Shown one piece after another: positions 1-9,084 of a DNA stretch of 64,000 bases. Every line of letters begins with the position of its first letter. Position 1 is the stretch's first letter. Below the pieces are notes generated by a model, which saw nothing but the letters and a program-made list of their open reading frames with translations, searched no databases and was not told where the DNA came from. The position numbers and the translations under genes are program-made. This stretch comes from SIG565 sp045651765 (GTDB lineage Bacteria; Bacillota; Clostridia; Oscillospirales; Acutalibacteraceae), in assembly GCA_045651765.1 (NCBI GenBank), contig JAZRSY010000008.1, forward strand, positions 186,001 through 250,000. Direction: 5' to 3'.

Positions 1-1247
1 TCTTCAACCTCGGCCTCGAGTGAATCAGATTTGCGGTTATAAAGCAGACCTAAAACGCCGCAAAGTTCATCAAACAACGCTAAAGATGCTGTAAGAGCCT
101 CTTTTTTGGCCGATGAATCTATAAGCAGGTTAATGTCTTTAGCTAAATTGAAGATTTCAGCCAAAGCGTCGGCGGTGTTAAGGTCGTCGTTTAAAGCGGC
201 AATAAAGTTTTCGCGGCGAGAATCAAGGCTTTTTGGGGCTTCGCCGCCAGGCTCTGCATGAGAAATTGCAAACTCAAGCCTTTCGCGGCAGGTGTAAAGC
301 CTTTGTAAAGCGTTTTGCGCTTGGGTAACAATGTCTAACGAATAGTTAATTGGGCTGCGGTAGTGCGAGGAAATCATAATATACCTAATGGGTTCGTAAC
401 CGTATTTTTCGGCAACATCGCGCACTGTGAAAAAGTTGCCGAGCGATTTCGACATTTTGCGGTTATCAACATTAATAAAGCCGTTGTGCATCCAATAATG
501 TGCAAAATCGCAACCGTTGGCGCACTCGCTTTGGGCAATCTCATTTTCGTGGTGTGGAAATATTAAATCGAATCCGCCACAATGAATGTCTATGGTTTTG
601 CCCAAATATTTTGTAGACATTGCCGAACATTCTATATGCCAGCCCGGTCTGCCCTTACCAAAGGGCGACTCCCAAAACGGCTCGCCCGGTTTTGCGCCTT
701 TCCAGAGGCAGAAATCCATGGCATCTTCCTTAATTTCGCCAACCGAGATGCGAGCGCCCGACTCTAAATCCTCTAACGGTTGGTGCGAAAGTTTGCCGTA
801 TTCGTTAAATTTTTTGGCTCTGAAATAAACATCCCCGCCCGATAAATAGGCATAATCTTTTTCAATAAGGGTGTTAATGATTTTTATAATTTCGTCAATG
901 TTTTCGGTGGCTCTGGGGTGCACGGTGGCCTCTTTAACGTTAAGGCCTTGCGAATCCACCTTAAACTCTTTAATGTAACGTTCGGCCACCTCGGGCACAG
1001 TAATGCCTTCTTCGTTGGCTTTTTTAATTAATTTATCGTCAATATCGGTAAAGTTTTGCACAAAGGTAACCTTGTAACCCTGCCACTCTAAAAAACGGCG
1101 CAAAACATCAAACACACACAACGGCCTTGCGTTGCCAATGTGAATGTAGTTGTAAACGGTTGGGCCGCAGGCATAAATTTTTGCCGTACCCTCTTCAATA
1201 GGCACAAATTCGTCTTTTTTACGGGTTAATGTGTTAAATATTTTCAT
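1..1247 (-). CDS. cysS: Cysteinyl-tRNA synthetase, C-terminus cut by window edge
   Basis: Charges tRNA-Cys with cysteine in the cytoplasm. Translating the minus strand from the ATG at 1247 gives MKIFNTLTRKK, then the zinc/ATP-site start YACGPTVYNYIHIGNARP (HIGH-type motif HIGN), WHIECSAM and HHENE zinc-ligand segments, and the KMSKS loop as NRKMSKSLGN. The frame stays open to base 1, so about 415 residues are visible and the anticodon-binding tail is missing. The start overlaps the end of cysE by 14 bases, so the two are translationally coupled and share the T-box leader upstream of cysE. Family assignment is secure. Confidence 0.96.
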   Translation of the reverse strand, partial: MKIFNTLTRKKDEFVPIEEGTAKIYACGPTVYNYIHIGNARPLCVFDVLRRFLEWQGYKVTFVQNFTDIDDKLIKKANEEGITVPEVAERYIKEFKVDSQGLNVKEATVHPRATENIDEIIKIINTLIEKDYAYLSGGDVYFRAKKFNEYGKLSHQPLEDLESGARISVGEIKEDAMDFCLWKGAKPGEPFWESPFGKGRPGWHIECSAMSTKYLGKTIDIHCGGFDLIFPHHENEIAQSECANGCDFAHYWMHNGFINVDNRKMSKSLGNFFTVRDVAEKYGYEPIRYIMISSHYRSPINYSLDIVTQAQNALQRLYTCRERLEFAISHAEPGGEAPKSLDSRRENFIAALNDDLNTADALAEIFNLAKDINLLIDSSAKKEALTASLALFDELCGVLGLLYNRKSDSLEAEVE

Positions 1248-1878
1248 TGTTCGTTACCTCTTTCAAAGTGTTTTCTAACTCTTTAATTCTAATTTCAAGT
1301 CTGCAAAGCTCTTGGGCTACAGGGTCGGGAATATGGATTTGGTCGAGCGGTGTAACCTTGGCGCCGCCACGGCGCACAATACGGGCGGGTACACCCACAA
1401 CCGTGCAGTTTTCGGGCACCTCTTCGAGCACAACGGCACCTGCCGCAATGCGAGAGTTATCACCCACTTTAAACGGACCCAAAACCTTAGCGCCCGAGCT
1501 TATCATAACATTGTTACCAATGGTTGGGTGGCGTTTGCCAACATCTTTGCCGGTACCGCCCAGCGTAACACCCTGGTAAATTAAAACATCGTCGCCAATT
1601 TCGGCCGTTTCGCCAATAACAACACCATGGCCGTGGTCTATAACCAAACGTCTGCCAATTTTAGCGCCGGGGTGAATTTCAATTCCCGTAACACGCGCGG
1701 CGTGCTGTGAAATAAAGCGTGCAATAAAAAACATATTGTGTTTGTAAAAAAAGTGCGCGCGCCTATACATTCTTATGGCTTTAACACCCGGGTACAAGAA
1801 AAATATTTCCAAGGCGTTTTTTGCGGCAGGGTCGCGCTCCATAACGGCGGCAATATCTTCTCTAATTCTTTTAAACAT
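1234..1878 (-). CDS. cysE: Serine O-acetyltransferase
   Basis: Acetylates L-serine to O-acetylserine, the first step of cysteine synthesis. The 214-residue protein has the N-terminal helical domain and then the left-handed beta-helix of hexapeptide repeats (IEIHPGAKIGRRLVIDHGHG, VVIGETAEIGDDVLIYQGVT), with the acetyl-CoA-site histidines in the DHGHG segment. Length matches short Firmicute CysE proteins. Its pairing with cysS behind a cysteine T-box joins cysteine supply to cysteine charging in one uncharged-tRNA-sensing unit. Confidence 0.96.
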   Translation of the reverse strand: MFKRIREDIAAVMERDPAAKNALEIFFLYPGVKAIRMYRRAHFFYKHNMFFIARFISQHAARVTGIEIHPGAKIGRRLVIDHGHGVVIGETAEIGDDVLIYQGVTLGGTGKDVGKRHPTIGNNVMISSGAKVLGPFKVGDNSRIAAGAVVLEEVPENCTVVGVPARIVRRGGAKVTPLDQIHIPDPVAQELCRLEIRIKELENTLKEVTNNENI

Positions 1879-1889
1879 AACTTCCCCCT

Positions 1890-2130
1890 AAAAAAATAAA
1901 CCCCCGTTGCAAAAGCAACGGAGGCGAAGTTTCGCGGTTCCACTCCTGTTTATAACTCAAAGGCTTTAACGCAGCCGTACGCATAAAAGATACTTTTTAA
2001 AAAATTTCCCCTTTATGTGCTGGAGGGTGCATTTGGCGGTTTTTTCACACTGTTTTCCTTTTCAGCCTGGGGGAAAACTCTCTTAAGGGAATAAACCGTT
2101 ACTTCTCCCTATAAACGCATCTTACAATAT
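1890..2130 (-). promoter_or_regulatory. Cysteine-specific T-box leader for cysE-cysS
   Basis: Read on the minus strand, the leader ends with the conserved T-box AGTGGAACCGCG (1933-1944), followed by a GC-rich hairpin and U-run. Its TGGA bulge would pair with a UCCA acceptor end, which fits tRNA-Cys because its discriminator base is U. Upstream, a Stem-I-like region contains AAATGCACC, with UGC at 2029-2031 in the position expected for the specifier codon; UGC is a cysteine codon. The specifier and the discriminator match agree independently. Uncharged tRNA-Cys should favour read-through into cysE-cysS. The specifier comes from reading the primary sequence, not from folding. Confidence 0.9.
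1891..1924 (-). terminator. T-box attenuator terminator
   Basis: Minus-strand stem CCTCCGTTGC / GCAACGGGGG with a short TTTT loop, followed by a TTTATTTTTTT run, ends about 12 bases before the cysE ATG. It is the default-OFF terminator of the T-box; the antiterminator would use the T-box bases at 1933-1944. Confidence 0.88.
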
Positions 2131-2167
2131 ATATTATATTTATTTTTTTAAATTTGTCTACTAAAAT

Positions 2168-2752
2168 TTATTTTTCGGGGTTAACAAAGGTTTTGTTGTC
2201 GAGCAAATAAATAACCCCTGAAATAACCGCCAAAGCGGCCGAAACCCACAAAAAAACATCGGTTAATATATTAAGAAATGAGCAAAGCAGTGGTATTTTC
2301 ACAACCGAAATAACGATTTCGGCAAACAAGGCAAAAATTATGGCAACCATTTGGCTTATTGTTTTTAGTTTGCCAAAAATATTGGCCGCTATTACTTTGC
2401 CGCCGCTGCTAACGGCAACCAGCCTTAACGATGACATTAAAAATTCGCGAAACAGCACAATAAACACAATCCAAACAATTTGTGTGCCAATGCCGCGGGC
2501 CAAAAAGCCCAAAAGTGCGGCGGTGGTTAACATTTTGTCGGCCAATGGGTCTAAAAATTTGCCAAAATCGGTAACTAAATTATGCTTTCGGGCATATCGG
2601 CCATCAAACATATCGGTAAGTGAGGCTGCAATAAAAGTAATAAGCGCTAACAAATAATGTCCCTTAAAATCAAGCAGCAACAAAAGCATAAAAATTGGGG
2701 TTGCAACAATGCGGGCAACCGTTAATTTGTTGGGTAAATTTAATTTTGTCAT
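2168..2752 (-). CDS. pgsA: CDP-diacylglycerol--glycerol-3-phosphate 3-phosphatidyltransferase
   Basis: Integral membrane enzyme that makes phosphatidylglycerol phosphate. The 194-residue protein carries the CDP-alcohol phosphotransferase signature (D-x2-DG-x2-AR-x8-G-x3-D-x3-D), seen around residues 47-71 as TDMFDGRYARKH then DFGKFLDPLADK, plus several hydrophobic segments. Its ATG overlaps the rimO stop by 4 bases, so it is the last gene of the recA-recX-rimO run. The recA/pgsA neighbourhood is common in Firmicutes. Confidence 0.95.
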   Translation of the reverse strand: MTKLNLPNKLTVARIVATPIFMLLLLLDFKGHYLLALITFIAASLTDMFDGRYARKHNLVTDFGKFLDPLADKMLTTAALLGFLARGIGTQIVWIVFIVLFREFLMSSLRLVAVSSGGKVIAANIFGKLKTISQMVAIIFALFAEIVISVVKIPLLCSFLNILTDVFLWVSAALAVISGVIYLLDNKTFVNPEK

Positions 2753-4077
2753 ATAATAGCCTCACCTAATAAATCATATTCCATAAAGTCGTTAATTTTT
2801 ACATTCACAAAATCGCCAATTATAAGCGGTTTTGTTGTGGTAAAGAAAATTTTTCCGTCAATTTCGGGGGCGTCGGCCTGGGTTCTGCCAAAATAACAAC
2901 GAATATAATCGTCATAGCCTTCAATTAGCACCTCTTGGGTGGTGCCGATTTTTTGACGGTTAAGTTTGCTCGATATTAACATTTGGTCGTTCATAATAAT
3001 ATCGGCGCGGTCCTGCTTTGTTTGCTCGTCAACCTGGTTTTCAAAACTGGCGGCAGGTGTGTTTTCTTCGGCCGAATAGGCAAAACAACCCAAGCGATTA
3101 AATTCGGTTTGCTTAATAAAACTGTGCAGTTCTTCAAATTCTTTTTCACACTCGCCCGGGAAACCTGTAATAAATGTGGTTCTGAGCGTAATATCCGGAA
3201 TGGTTTGCCTGATTTTTTTAATTAAAGCGGTAATGGATGCGGTGTCACCGCTGCGGTTCATACGATTTAAAATGTTACCGTTAACATGTTGAAGCGGAAT
3301 GTCTAAATATTTAACAAGTTTTGGATTGTTTTTTATTGTATCAAGCAGTTGGTCGGTGATTTTTTCGGGGTAGGTGTAAAGGGTGCGAATCCAATGAAGT
3401 CCGTTTATTTTGGACAATTCATTTAAAAGTTCGGCCAACATTGGTTTGCCGTAAATATCGGTGCCGTAGGCGGTGGTGTCTTGTGCCACCACAATAAGTT
3501 CTTTAACGCCACCTTCGGCCAAGCGGTTGGCTTCTTGCAAAATATCTTCCATTTTGCGTGAGCGCAAAACACCGCGAATCTCGGGTATAGCGCAATATGT
3601 ACAACAGTTGTTGCAGCCGTCGGCAACCTTAATATATGCGGTGTAGGGCATACCACCCAAAATGCGTGGTGTGTTAAGGTTTAAATCCAACTTGCTGCCA
3701 AAACTGTTTTGTTTTTTGCCCTCAATGGCGTTTTTGGTAATTTCGGCAATGTTTTTATTGCTGCCAATACCAACACAAACATCAACCTCGGGAATTTCTT
3801 CGGTAACATCGTTTTGATAGCGCTCGGCCAAGCAACCCGTAACAATAAGGGCCTTTAATTTTCCGTCTTTTTTATATTGTGCGGCCTCTAAAATATTTTC
3901 AATGGCCTCACTTTTGGCGTCTTCAATAAAGCCGCAGGTGTTAATAATAATTGCGTCGGCCTCGGCCTCGGGCACACCAATGGTAAAGCCTGATTCTTTT
4001 AATAAAAAAAGCATTTGTTCGGCATCTACCTGGTTTTTTGGGCACCCTAACGACACCATTGCTACCTTGTAACTCAT
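2749..4077 (-). CDS. rimO: Ribosomal protein S12 methylthiotransferase RimO
   Basis: Radical-SAM enzyme that adds a methylthio group to an aspartate of ribosomal protein S12. The N-terminal UPF0004 domain starts SLGCPKNQVDAEQM and supplies three cysteines for one iron-sulfur cluster. The radical-SAM cluster is DGCNNCCTYCAIP (CxxxCxxC) near residues 155-170. A TRAM-like C-terminus follows. At 442 residues it has normal family length, and the LGCPKN...D start favours RimO over MiaB. It starts 1 base after recX and overlaps pgsA by 4 bases. Confidence 0.95.
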   Translation of the reverse strand: MSYKVAMVSLGCPKNQVDAEQMLFLLKESGFTIGVPEAEADAIIINTCGFIEDAKSEAIENILEAAQYKKDGKLKALIVTGCLAERYQNDVTEEIPEVDVCVGIGSNKNIAEITKNAIEGKKQNSFGSKLDLNLNTPRILGGMPYTAYIKVADGCNNCCTYCAIPEIRGVLRSRKMEDILQEANRLAEGGVKELIVVAQDTTAYGTDIYGKPMLAELLNELSKINGLHWIRTLYTYPEKITDQLLDTIKNNPKLVKYLDIPLQHVNGNILNRMNRSGDTASITALIKKIRQTIPDITLRTTFITGFPGECEKEFEELHSFIKQTEFNRLGCFAYSAEENTPAASFENQVDEQTKQDRADIIMNDQMLISSKLNRQKIGTTQEVLIEGYDDYIRCYFGRTQADAPEIDGKIFFTTTKPLIIGDFVNVKINDFMEYDLLGEAII

Positions 4078-4078
4078 T

Positions 4079-4702
4079 TTATTCCTCGCTAAACATTAAT
4101 TCTTCGCTGTAATTTTTTAATACCGCCCTAACACCGCCAAAACTAAATCCACGCCTTATTAGTGCGGCATAAACCTTGCGAATGTTTTCGGGGGTATCCA
4201 ATTTGTTTTTATATTTCTTTTCAATAACGGCCTTAATTTGAGCATCTTCACAACACTCGGTGTTGTGAAGGGCGTTTTCAATATCTTCTTTGCAAAAACC
4301 TTTTAAAAGCATTTTGCTAAAGGCTTCACGGCGTGAGATATTGCTTTCAATTAACCTTTCGGCCAAACGGGCGGCAAATGCCTGGTCATTTAATAAATCT
4401 AAACTAATTAATCGGTTTACGGCGTGCTCGGTCGCATCGGCCGAAAAACCTGCCCGTTTTAATTTGTCGGTTAGGGCCTTTTTTGTAATATCGCCGCGTT
4501 CGATATACCAAACCGAGCGTGAAAACGCCCTCTCATAATCCGATTTTTTAGCAATTTCGGCAATTTGGGCGTTAGTTAACTCCATACCTTTATATAGGCC
4601 TTGTTCGGCACAAACCGAACTGTCAATTAAAATCGAATCCCTGCATGAGAATTCAATTTCGTGCAGGTGTTTCGGCTTTTTAATAATGTTTGTTATGGTC
4701 AT
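4079..4702 (-). CDS. recX: Regulatory protein RecX
   Basis: Binds RecA filaments and modulates recombinase activity. The 207-residue protein is built of three-helix repeats: YERAFSRSVWYIERGDITKK, then a unit beginning LLNDQAFAARLAERLIESNI, then a C-terminal unit with IRRGFSFGGVRAVLKN. The length fits Firmicute RecX. Its ATG shares one base with the recA stop (TAATG), implying coupled translation, which is the classic recA-recX pair. Confidence 0.9.
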   Translation of the reverse strand: MTITNIIKKPKHLHEIEFSCRDSILIDSSVCAEQGLYKGMELTNAQIAEIAKKSDYERAFSRSVWYIERGDITKKALTDKLKRAGFSADATEHAVNRLISLDLLNDQAFAARLAERLIESNISRREAFSKMLLKGFCKEDIENALHNTECCEDAQIKAVIEKKYKNKLDTPENIRKVYAALIRRGFSFGGVRAVLKNYSEELMFSEE

Positions 4703-5784
4703 TATTCGTCTACCGCAATGTCAATGTTGATTTTTTTGCGGGGTTTAATTTCGGTATCCTCTTGTGGTTCGGGGGCAATAACCGGCTCTTCGGTCTTAAT
4801 GCCGTTCATGGCGTTAATAAGTTTTTCTTCGATTTCGGCGGCTAATTCTTTGTTGTCAATAAGCAGTTGCTTAACATTGTCGCGGCCTTGACCGATTCGG
4901 GTTTCGCCATAATAGAACCATGCGCCGCTGCGTTTTAAAATATCGAACTTAAGGCCTAAATCCACCAATTCGCCCTCGTGCGAGATACCTTTGCCATACA
5001 TAATATCAAACTCGGCTTCGCGGAAGGGTGGAGCCACCTTGTTTTTAACAATTTTAGCACGGGTGCGGTTGCCTATAATTTCGCCGTTTTGTTTTAAGGC
5101 TTCAATTCGGCGGATGTCTATGCGCACACTGGAGTAGAATTTTAATGCACGGCCGCCTGTTGTGGTTTCGCTGCTGCCGTAAATTACACCGATTTTGTCG
5201 CGCAATTGGTTAATAAATATTGCAACACAGTTGGATTTAGAAATGACGCCGGCAAGTTTTCTCAACCCTTGCGACATTAAACGGGCATGCAGACCTACAT
5301 GGTTGTCGCCCATATCGCCCTCGATTTCGGCCTTGGGCACCAATGCCGCAACCGAGTCAATAACAACAACGTCAATAGCGCCCGAGCGCACCAGTGCCTC
5401 GGTAATTTCGAGCGCTTGCTCGCCTGTGTCGGGCTGTGAAACCAAAAGGGAATCGATATCGACACCCAAATTGCCTGCATAAACAGGGTCCAAAGCGTGC
5501 TCAACATCAATAAATGCGGCACAACCGCCTGTTTTTTGCGATTCTGCAATAATCTGTAATGCTATTGTTGTTTTACCCGAAGATTCAGGTCCATAAATTT
5601 CAACAATACGACCCTTTGGAACACCGCCAATACCAAGTGCTATATCGAGCGAAACAGAGCCTGTGCGAATGTGGTCAACATTCATACCAATATTTTCGCC
5701 CAAACGCATAACGGCGCCTTTGCCGAACTGTTTTTCTAATTGCGCTACCGCAGTTTCTAATGCTTTTTGTTTATCGTTTGCCAT
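4702..5784 (-). CDS. recA: Recombinase RecA
   Basis: ATP-dependent strand-exchange protein of homologous recombination and the SOS response. Walker A is GPESSGKTT near residue 65, the catalytic region is DVEHALDP, and the L2/DNA-binding region carries FINQLRDKIGV and SSETTTGGRALKFY. About 360 residues, normal. I take the ATG at 5784 (MANDKQKALE) over an upstream GTG at 5793 because it matches the family start. It lies 30 bases after prmC inside a long same-strand run, and I see no obvious LexA box in that short gap, so SOS control would have to come from further upstream. Confidence 0.98.
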   Translation of the reverse strand: MANDKQKALETAVAQLEKQFGKGAVMRLGENIGMNVDHIRTGSVSLDIALGIGGVPKGRIVEIYGPESSGKTTIALQIIAESQKTGGCAAFIDVEHALDPVYAGNLGVDIDSLLVSQPDTGEQALEITEALVRSGAIDVVVIDSVAALVPKAEIEGDMGDNHVGLHARLMSQGLRKLAGVISKSNCVAIFINQLRDKIGVIYGSSETTTGGRALKFYSSVRIDIRRIEALKQNGEIIGNRTRAKIVKNKVAPPFREAEFDIMYGKGISHEGELVDLGLKFDILKRSGAWFYYGETRIGQGRDNVKQLLIDNKELAAEIEEKLINAMNGIKTEEPVIAPEPQEDTEIKPRKKINIDIAVDE

Positions 5785-5823
5785 TTTTAACACTGCCTTT
5801 CTTATATCGTAATTTAATTATAT

Positions 5824-6663
5824 CTAATCCACTGTACCAAAAACTACCCTGCCAATACCTTCTAGGTCGTTTTTAATGTCAACATTTTTGTAGCCGAGCG
5901 TTTTTAATAAATCTGCAACCGCTTGCCCCTGCGAAAATCCAACCTCAAAGGCCAACATTCCGCCGGGGGTTATATATTTTTTATAATCCCGCGCTATTTT
6001 TCTGTAAAAAAGCATACCGTCTTCGCCGCCGTAAAGGGCGGTATCCGGCTCAAAGGATGTTGCGGTGTCGATAATTTCCATCTCTTTGGCCGAAACATAG
6101 GGCGGGTTGCTGACAATTATATCGAATTTTTTGTCGGGTTCAAACTCGAAAATATCGGCCAAAACGGGTGTAACGGCGGCCGAGTGTTTATTTATGTTTT
6201 TTTGCAAAAACTCATACGCCTTTTGGTATTTTTCCACCGCCAAAACTTCACTTTGGCTGTTTTTTGCAATAGATATAGCAATGCAACCGCTGCCCGAGCA
6301 CAAATCCAAAACATTGGCCGTTTGTTTGCCCTTTAAAAACTCAAGGGCGGTTTCTACTAACAACTCGGTTTCGGGGCGGGGGATTAAAACGCCTTCGCCC
6401 ACCAAAAAATCCAACCCAAAAAACGACCAATAGCCTAATATGTATTGTAAAGGATAGCCTGTGGCGCGCCTTGTGATAATGTTTTTTAAAACGGTTTGCT
6501 GCAAAGGGGTTAGGGTTTCGGAATATTTTGCTAAAATTTCGGCGTTGCTAAGGCCGGTAATATGCCTTAAAATTTGGCGGGATTCAAAGCCGTAATTGCT
6601 AATACCGGCCGATTTTAAAAATTTTTTTGTGTTGTTATATGCCGTGAAAATAGTTGTCTGCAT
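5824..6663 (-). CDS. prmC: Peptide chain release factor glutamine methyltransferase PrmC
   Basis: Methylates the GGQ glutamine of release factors RF1 and RF2. The 279-residue protein has the N-terminal helical domain, the SAM motif VLDLCSGSGCIAISIAKN and the catalytic NPPY motif in IVSNPPYVSAKEME. The start shares one base with the stop of the DUF1385 gene. The prmC/DUF1385 pairing is recurrent in Clostridia. Confidence 0.95.
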   Translation of the reverse strand: MQTTIFTAYNNTKKFLKSAGISNYGFESRQILRHITGLSNAEILAKYSETLTPLQQTVLKNIITRRATGYPLQYILGYWSFFGLDFLVGEGVLIPRPETELLVETALEFLKGKQTANVLDLCSGSGCIAISIAKNSQSEVLAVEKYQKAYEFLQKNINKHSAAVTPVLADIFEFEPDKKFDIIVSNPPYVSAKEMEIIDTATSFEPDTALYGGEDGMLFYRKIARDYKKYITPGGMLAFEVGFSQGQAVADLLKTLGYKNVDIKNDLEGIGRVVFGTVD

Positions 6664-7586
6664 TATTGCTTGTTTTCCTCCGGTAAAACGGCCTTTAGGG
6701 CGGTTATTGCAATTTCAAGCATATCGGGGGTGGGTTCTTTGGTGGTTATTTTTTGCAGCCACATGCCCGGTGCCGAAATAATGCGGGTTAAGGTGTTGTC
6801 GTATTTTCCGCAAATTTTAATAAGTTCATAGCCAAGTCCGCAAATTAGCGGAATTAACAATATTTTTATTAATACCCACAAAATTCGTATTTGGCGAATG
6901 GTGGGAAAAATTACATTTAAAAGCGACGAGGTTAAAATGCCGACCAAAAGCATCAAAATTAAAAATGATGTTCCGCAACGTGGGTGCAAACGCTTTTGTT
7001 TGGCGGCGTTTTCGGGGGTTAATTCTAACCCTGCTTCAAAGCAGAAAATGGTTTTATGCTCGGCCCCGTGGTACATAAACACGCGTTTAATATCCTTCAT
7101 ATTAGAAACCGCAAGCATATATAAAACCATTATAATAATTTTCACAATACCTTCAAAAAGACTGGCAAATGCCGAAATATCGCGCCCAACAATATAGGCC
7201 AGGCCATCAAAAAGCAAGGCGGGCAGATAAATAAACAAAAAAACCGAAAGTGCCACAGCCAAAACGCTGGCTACCGCCATAACCGACGCAAAAACTGCGT
7301 TGCTTGGCTTTTGGCCGTCTTCTTCTTCGGCAAGGCCCGAAATATCGGCCGAGAGCATAAGGGCTTTATATCCGTTTATCATGGATTCTGCAAAGTTTAC
7401 AACACCCCTGATAACAGGTAGGCCCAAAATTTTATATTTTTTGGCAATGGGTGTAAAATGCAAAAATTCGGTGTGTATTTCGCCGGTGTTTTTTCTAACA
7501 GCCAGAGCGGTTTTTTGGGGACCTCGCATCATAATACCTTCAATTAATGCCTGCCCACCAATAGATGTATATTTTTGTTTAGTCAT
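6663..7586 (-). CDS. DUF1385 family membrane protein (YqhQ-like)
   Basis: Unknown function. The start at 7586 (MTKQKYTSIGGQALIEG) gives 307 residues and overlaps the histidine kinase stop by 8 bases; longer upstream reading has no family support. The N-terminal GGQALIEGIMMRGP and the middle MYHGAEHKTIFCFE with HPRCGTSFL are the family's conserved blocks; the His/Cys/Glu residues could bind metal (inference). Four or five hydrophobic segments predict an integral membrane protein. Translationally coupled to both the kinase upstream and prmC downstream. Confidence 0.88.
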   Translation of the reverse strand: MTKQKYTSIGGQALIEGIMMRGPQKTALAVRKNTGEIHTEFLHFTPIAKKYKILGLPVIRGVVNFAESMINGYKALMLSADISGLAEEEDGQKPSNAVFASVMAVASVLAVALSVFLFIYLPALLFDGLAYIVGRDISAFASLFEGIVKIIIMVLYMLAVSNMKDIKRVFMYHGAEHKTIFCFEAGLELTPENAAKQKRLHPRCGTSFLILMLLVGILTSSLLNVIFPTIRQIRILWVLIKILLIPLICGLGYELIKICGKYDNTLTRIISAPGMWLQKITTKEPTPDMLEIAITALKAVLPEENKQ

Positions 7587-9051
7587 TTTTTTCTTCCTCG
7601 TTAGTTTCGGGTGGTAATTCAATAAATTGTTCGGGTTCTTCCTGTGGTTCGGGGGCCACGGGCAGAGCAATAGTAACGGTTGTTCCAACGCCTTCGGTGC
7701 TTTCTACAAACAGAAGGCCCTTGTGTTGTTTAACAATTTCGTCGGCAACGGCAAGTCCAATTCCTGAACCTCTAACGGTTTTGTTAGATTTAAAGAATTT
7801 TTCTTTAACACGGTCAATATCTTGCTCGGGTATGCCAACGCCGGTGTCTTTAACCGTGATTCGCACAACACCGTCTTCTTCATATTGCTCAATAAGCACC
7901 TGTCCGCCCGATTCGGTGTATTTCACAGCGTTATCAATAATGTTAATAAACACCTGTTTTATACGGTCGCGGTCGCCAAACACGGTGGCATCAATTTTAG
8001 GAACAGGGAAATTAACGGCAATGTTCTGTTTAGATGCTAATTCGTGGTAAATATCAACCACCTCGCAAAGAACATCCGAAACCGCAAAGTTAACCATATT
8101 AAGCGAGAGTCGACCGTTTTGCATGCGTGAAAAATCCAACAATTCTTCCACCAATGCCGAAAGCCTTTCGGACTCCCTTAAAACAACATCTAACCCCTTA
8201 GAAACTAATTCTTCGTCGGTTCCGACCGACATTTTTGCCGTTTCGCCCCAACCGCGAATGGCGGTTAAAGGTGTGCGAAGTTCGTGCGAAACCGAAGAAA
8301 TAAAATCATTCTTCATGCTTTCGGCTAATTTGAGTTCGGTCGCCATAAAGTTAATGGAATCACACAGTTCGCCGATTTCGTTGTTGGATTTAATGTTTAA
8401 ATCGGCCTCAAAATTGCCCGATGCGAATTTTTTGGCCAGTGCGCTAACCTCTTTTATAGGCTTGGTGATGGATTTTATAAAATAAAGGCCCGGAATGGTG
8501 GCACACAGCAAAACAAACAAACCAATCGTAATAAAAAATGCATAAAGCCTAAAACAGTAACTGTTAAGTTTTTCAAGCGAAACAAGCCACCTTACAGCGC
8601 CGTTAGAGCCAAGGCCTAAATCGGCCAAGAGAATGGTTCCGCACAAAACGGGTTCGCCGTTCGGGGTGGAAGATTCTGCATAGGCAGTGCCGGTGGAACT
8701 TTTTAAAGCCGATAAATAATCGGGCATATTTGTGGTTTCGGGCATAAAACCCGATGTAGAAATAAATGCGTTTCCGTTTTTGTCCAAAATTTCAATTTCA
8801 ACCTTGTCTTTGTCGGTGAAAGATTCAACATATTTGCGTGCGGTGGCATAAAAATCTTTTTCAGGCACGGCCGAGAGCACCGAAAATTGCTGAGCATAAT
8901 CTGATGCAACCGAGCGCAGATTGCTAATATTAACTGCACGCACAAAAGAGCAGGCAATAATTTCAACAATAACAACCACAACAGCAACCACTAAAAAAAT
9001 GTTAAAAAGCCACTGTGTTGTTATGCTTCTAAACTTAACTTCAATTTCCAA
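7579..9051 (-). CDS. Sensor histidine kinase, membrane-bound (PhoR/VanS class)
   Basis: Signal-sensing kinase partner of the response regulator just upstream. From the TTG at 9051 (behind AAAGGAG): TM1 near residues 14-37, an extracytoplasmic sensor of about 130 residues, TM2 near 175-195, a HAMP linker, the H-box SHELRTPLTAIRGW, the N-box NIIDNAVKYTESGG and the ATP boxes DTGVGIPEQD and GSGIGLAVADEI. 490 residues. It overlaps the DUF1385 gene by 8 bases and follows the regulator by 33. The signal it senses cannot be read from the sequence. Confidence 0.94.
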   Translation of the reverse strand: MEIEVKFRSITTQWLFNIFLVVAVVVVIVEIIACSFVRAVNISNLRSVASDYAQQFSVLSAVPEKDFYATARKYVESFTDKDKVEIEILDKNGNAFISTSGFMPETTNMPDYLSALKSSTGTAYAESSTPNGEPVLCGTILLADLGLGSNGAVRWLVSLEKLNSYCFRLYAFFITIGLFVLLCATIPGLYFIKSITKPIKEVSALAKKFASGNFEADLNIKSNNEIGELCDSINFMATELKLAESMKNDFISSVSHELRTPLTAIRGWGETAKMSVGTDEELVSKGLDVVLRESERLSALVEELLDFSRMQNGRLSLNMVNFAVSDVLCEVVDIYHELASKQNIAVNFPVPKIDATVFGDRDRIKQVFINIIDNAVKYTESGGQVLIEQYEEDGVVRITVKDTGVGIPEQDIDRVKEKFFKSNKTVRGSGIGLAVADEIVKQHKGLLFVESTEGVGTTVTIALPVAPEPQEEPEQFIELPPETNEEEKND

Positions 9052-9084
9052 TTTCCTGCTCCTTTCTAAAAATTAATTAGTTGT

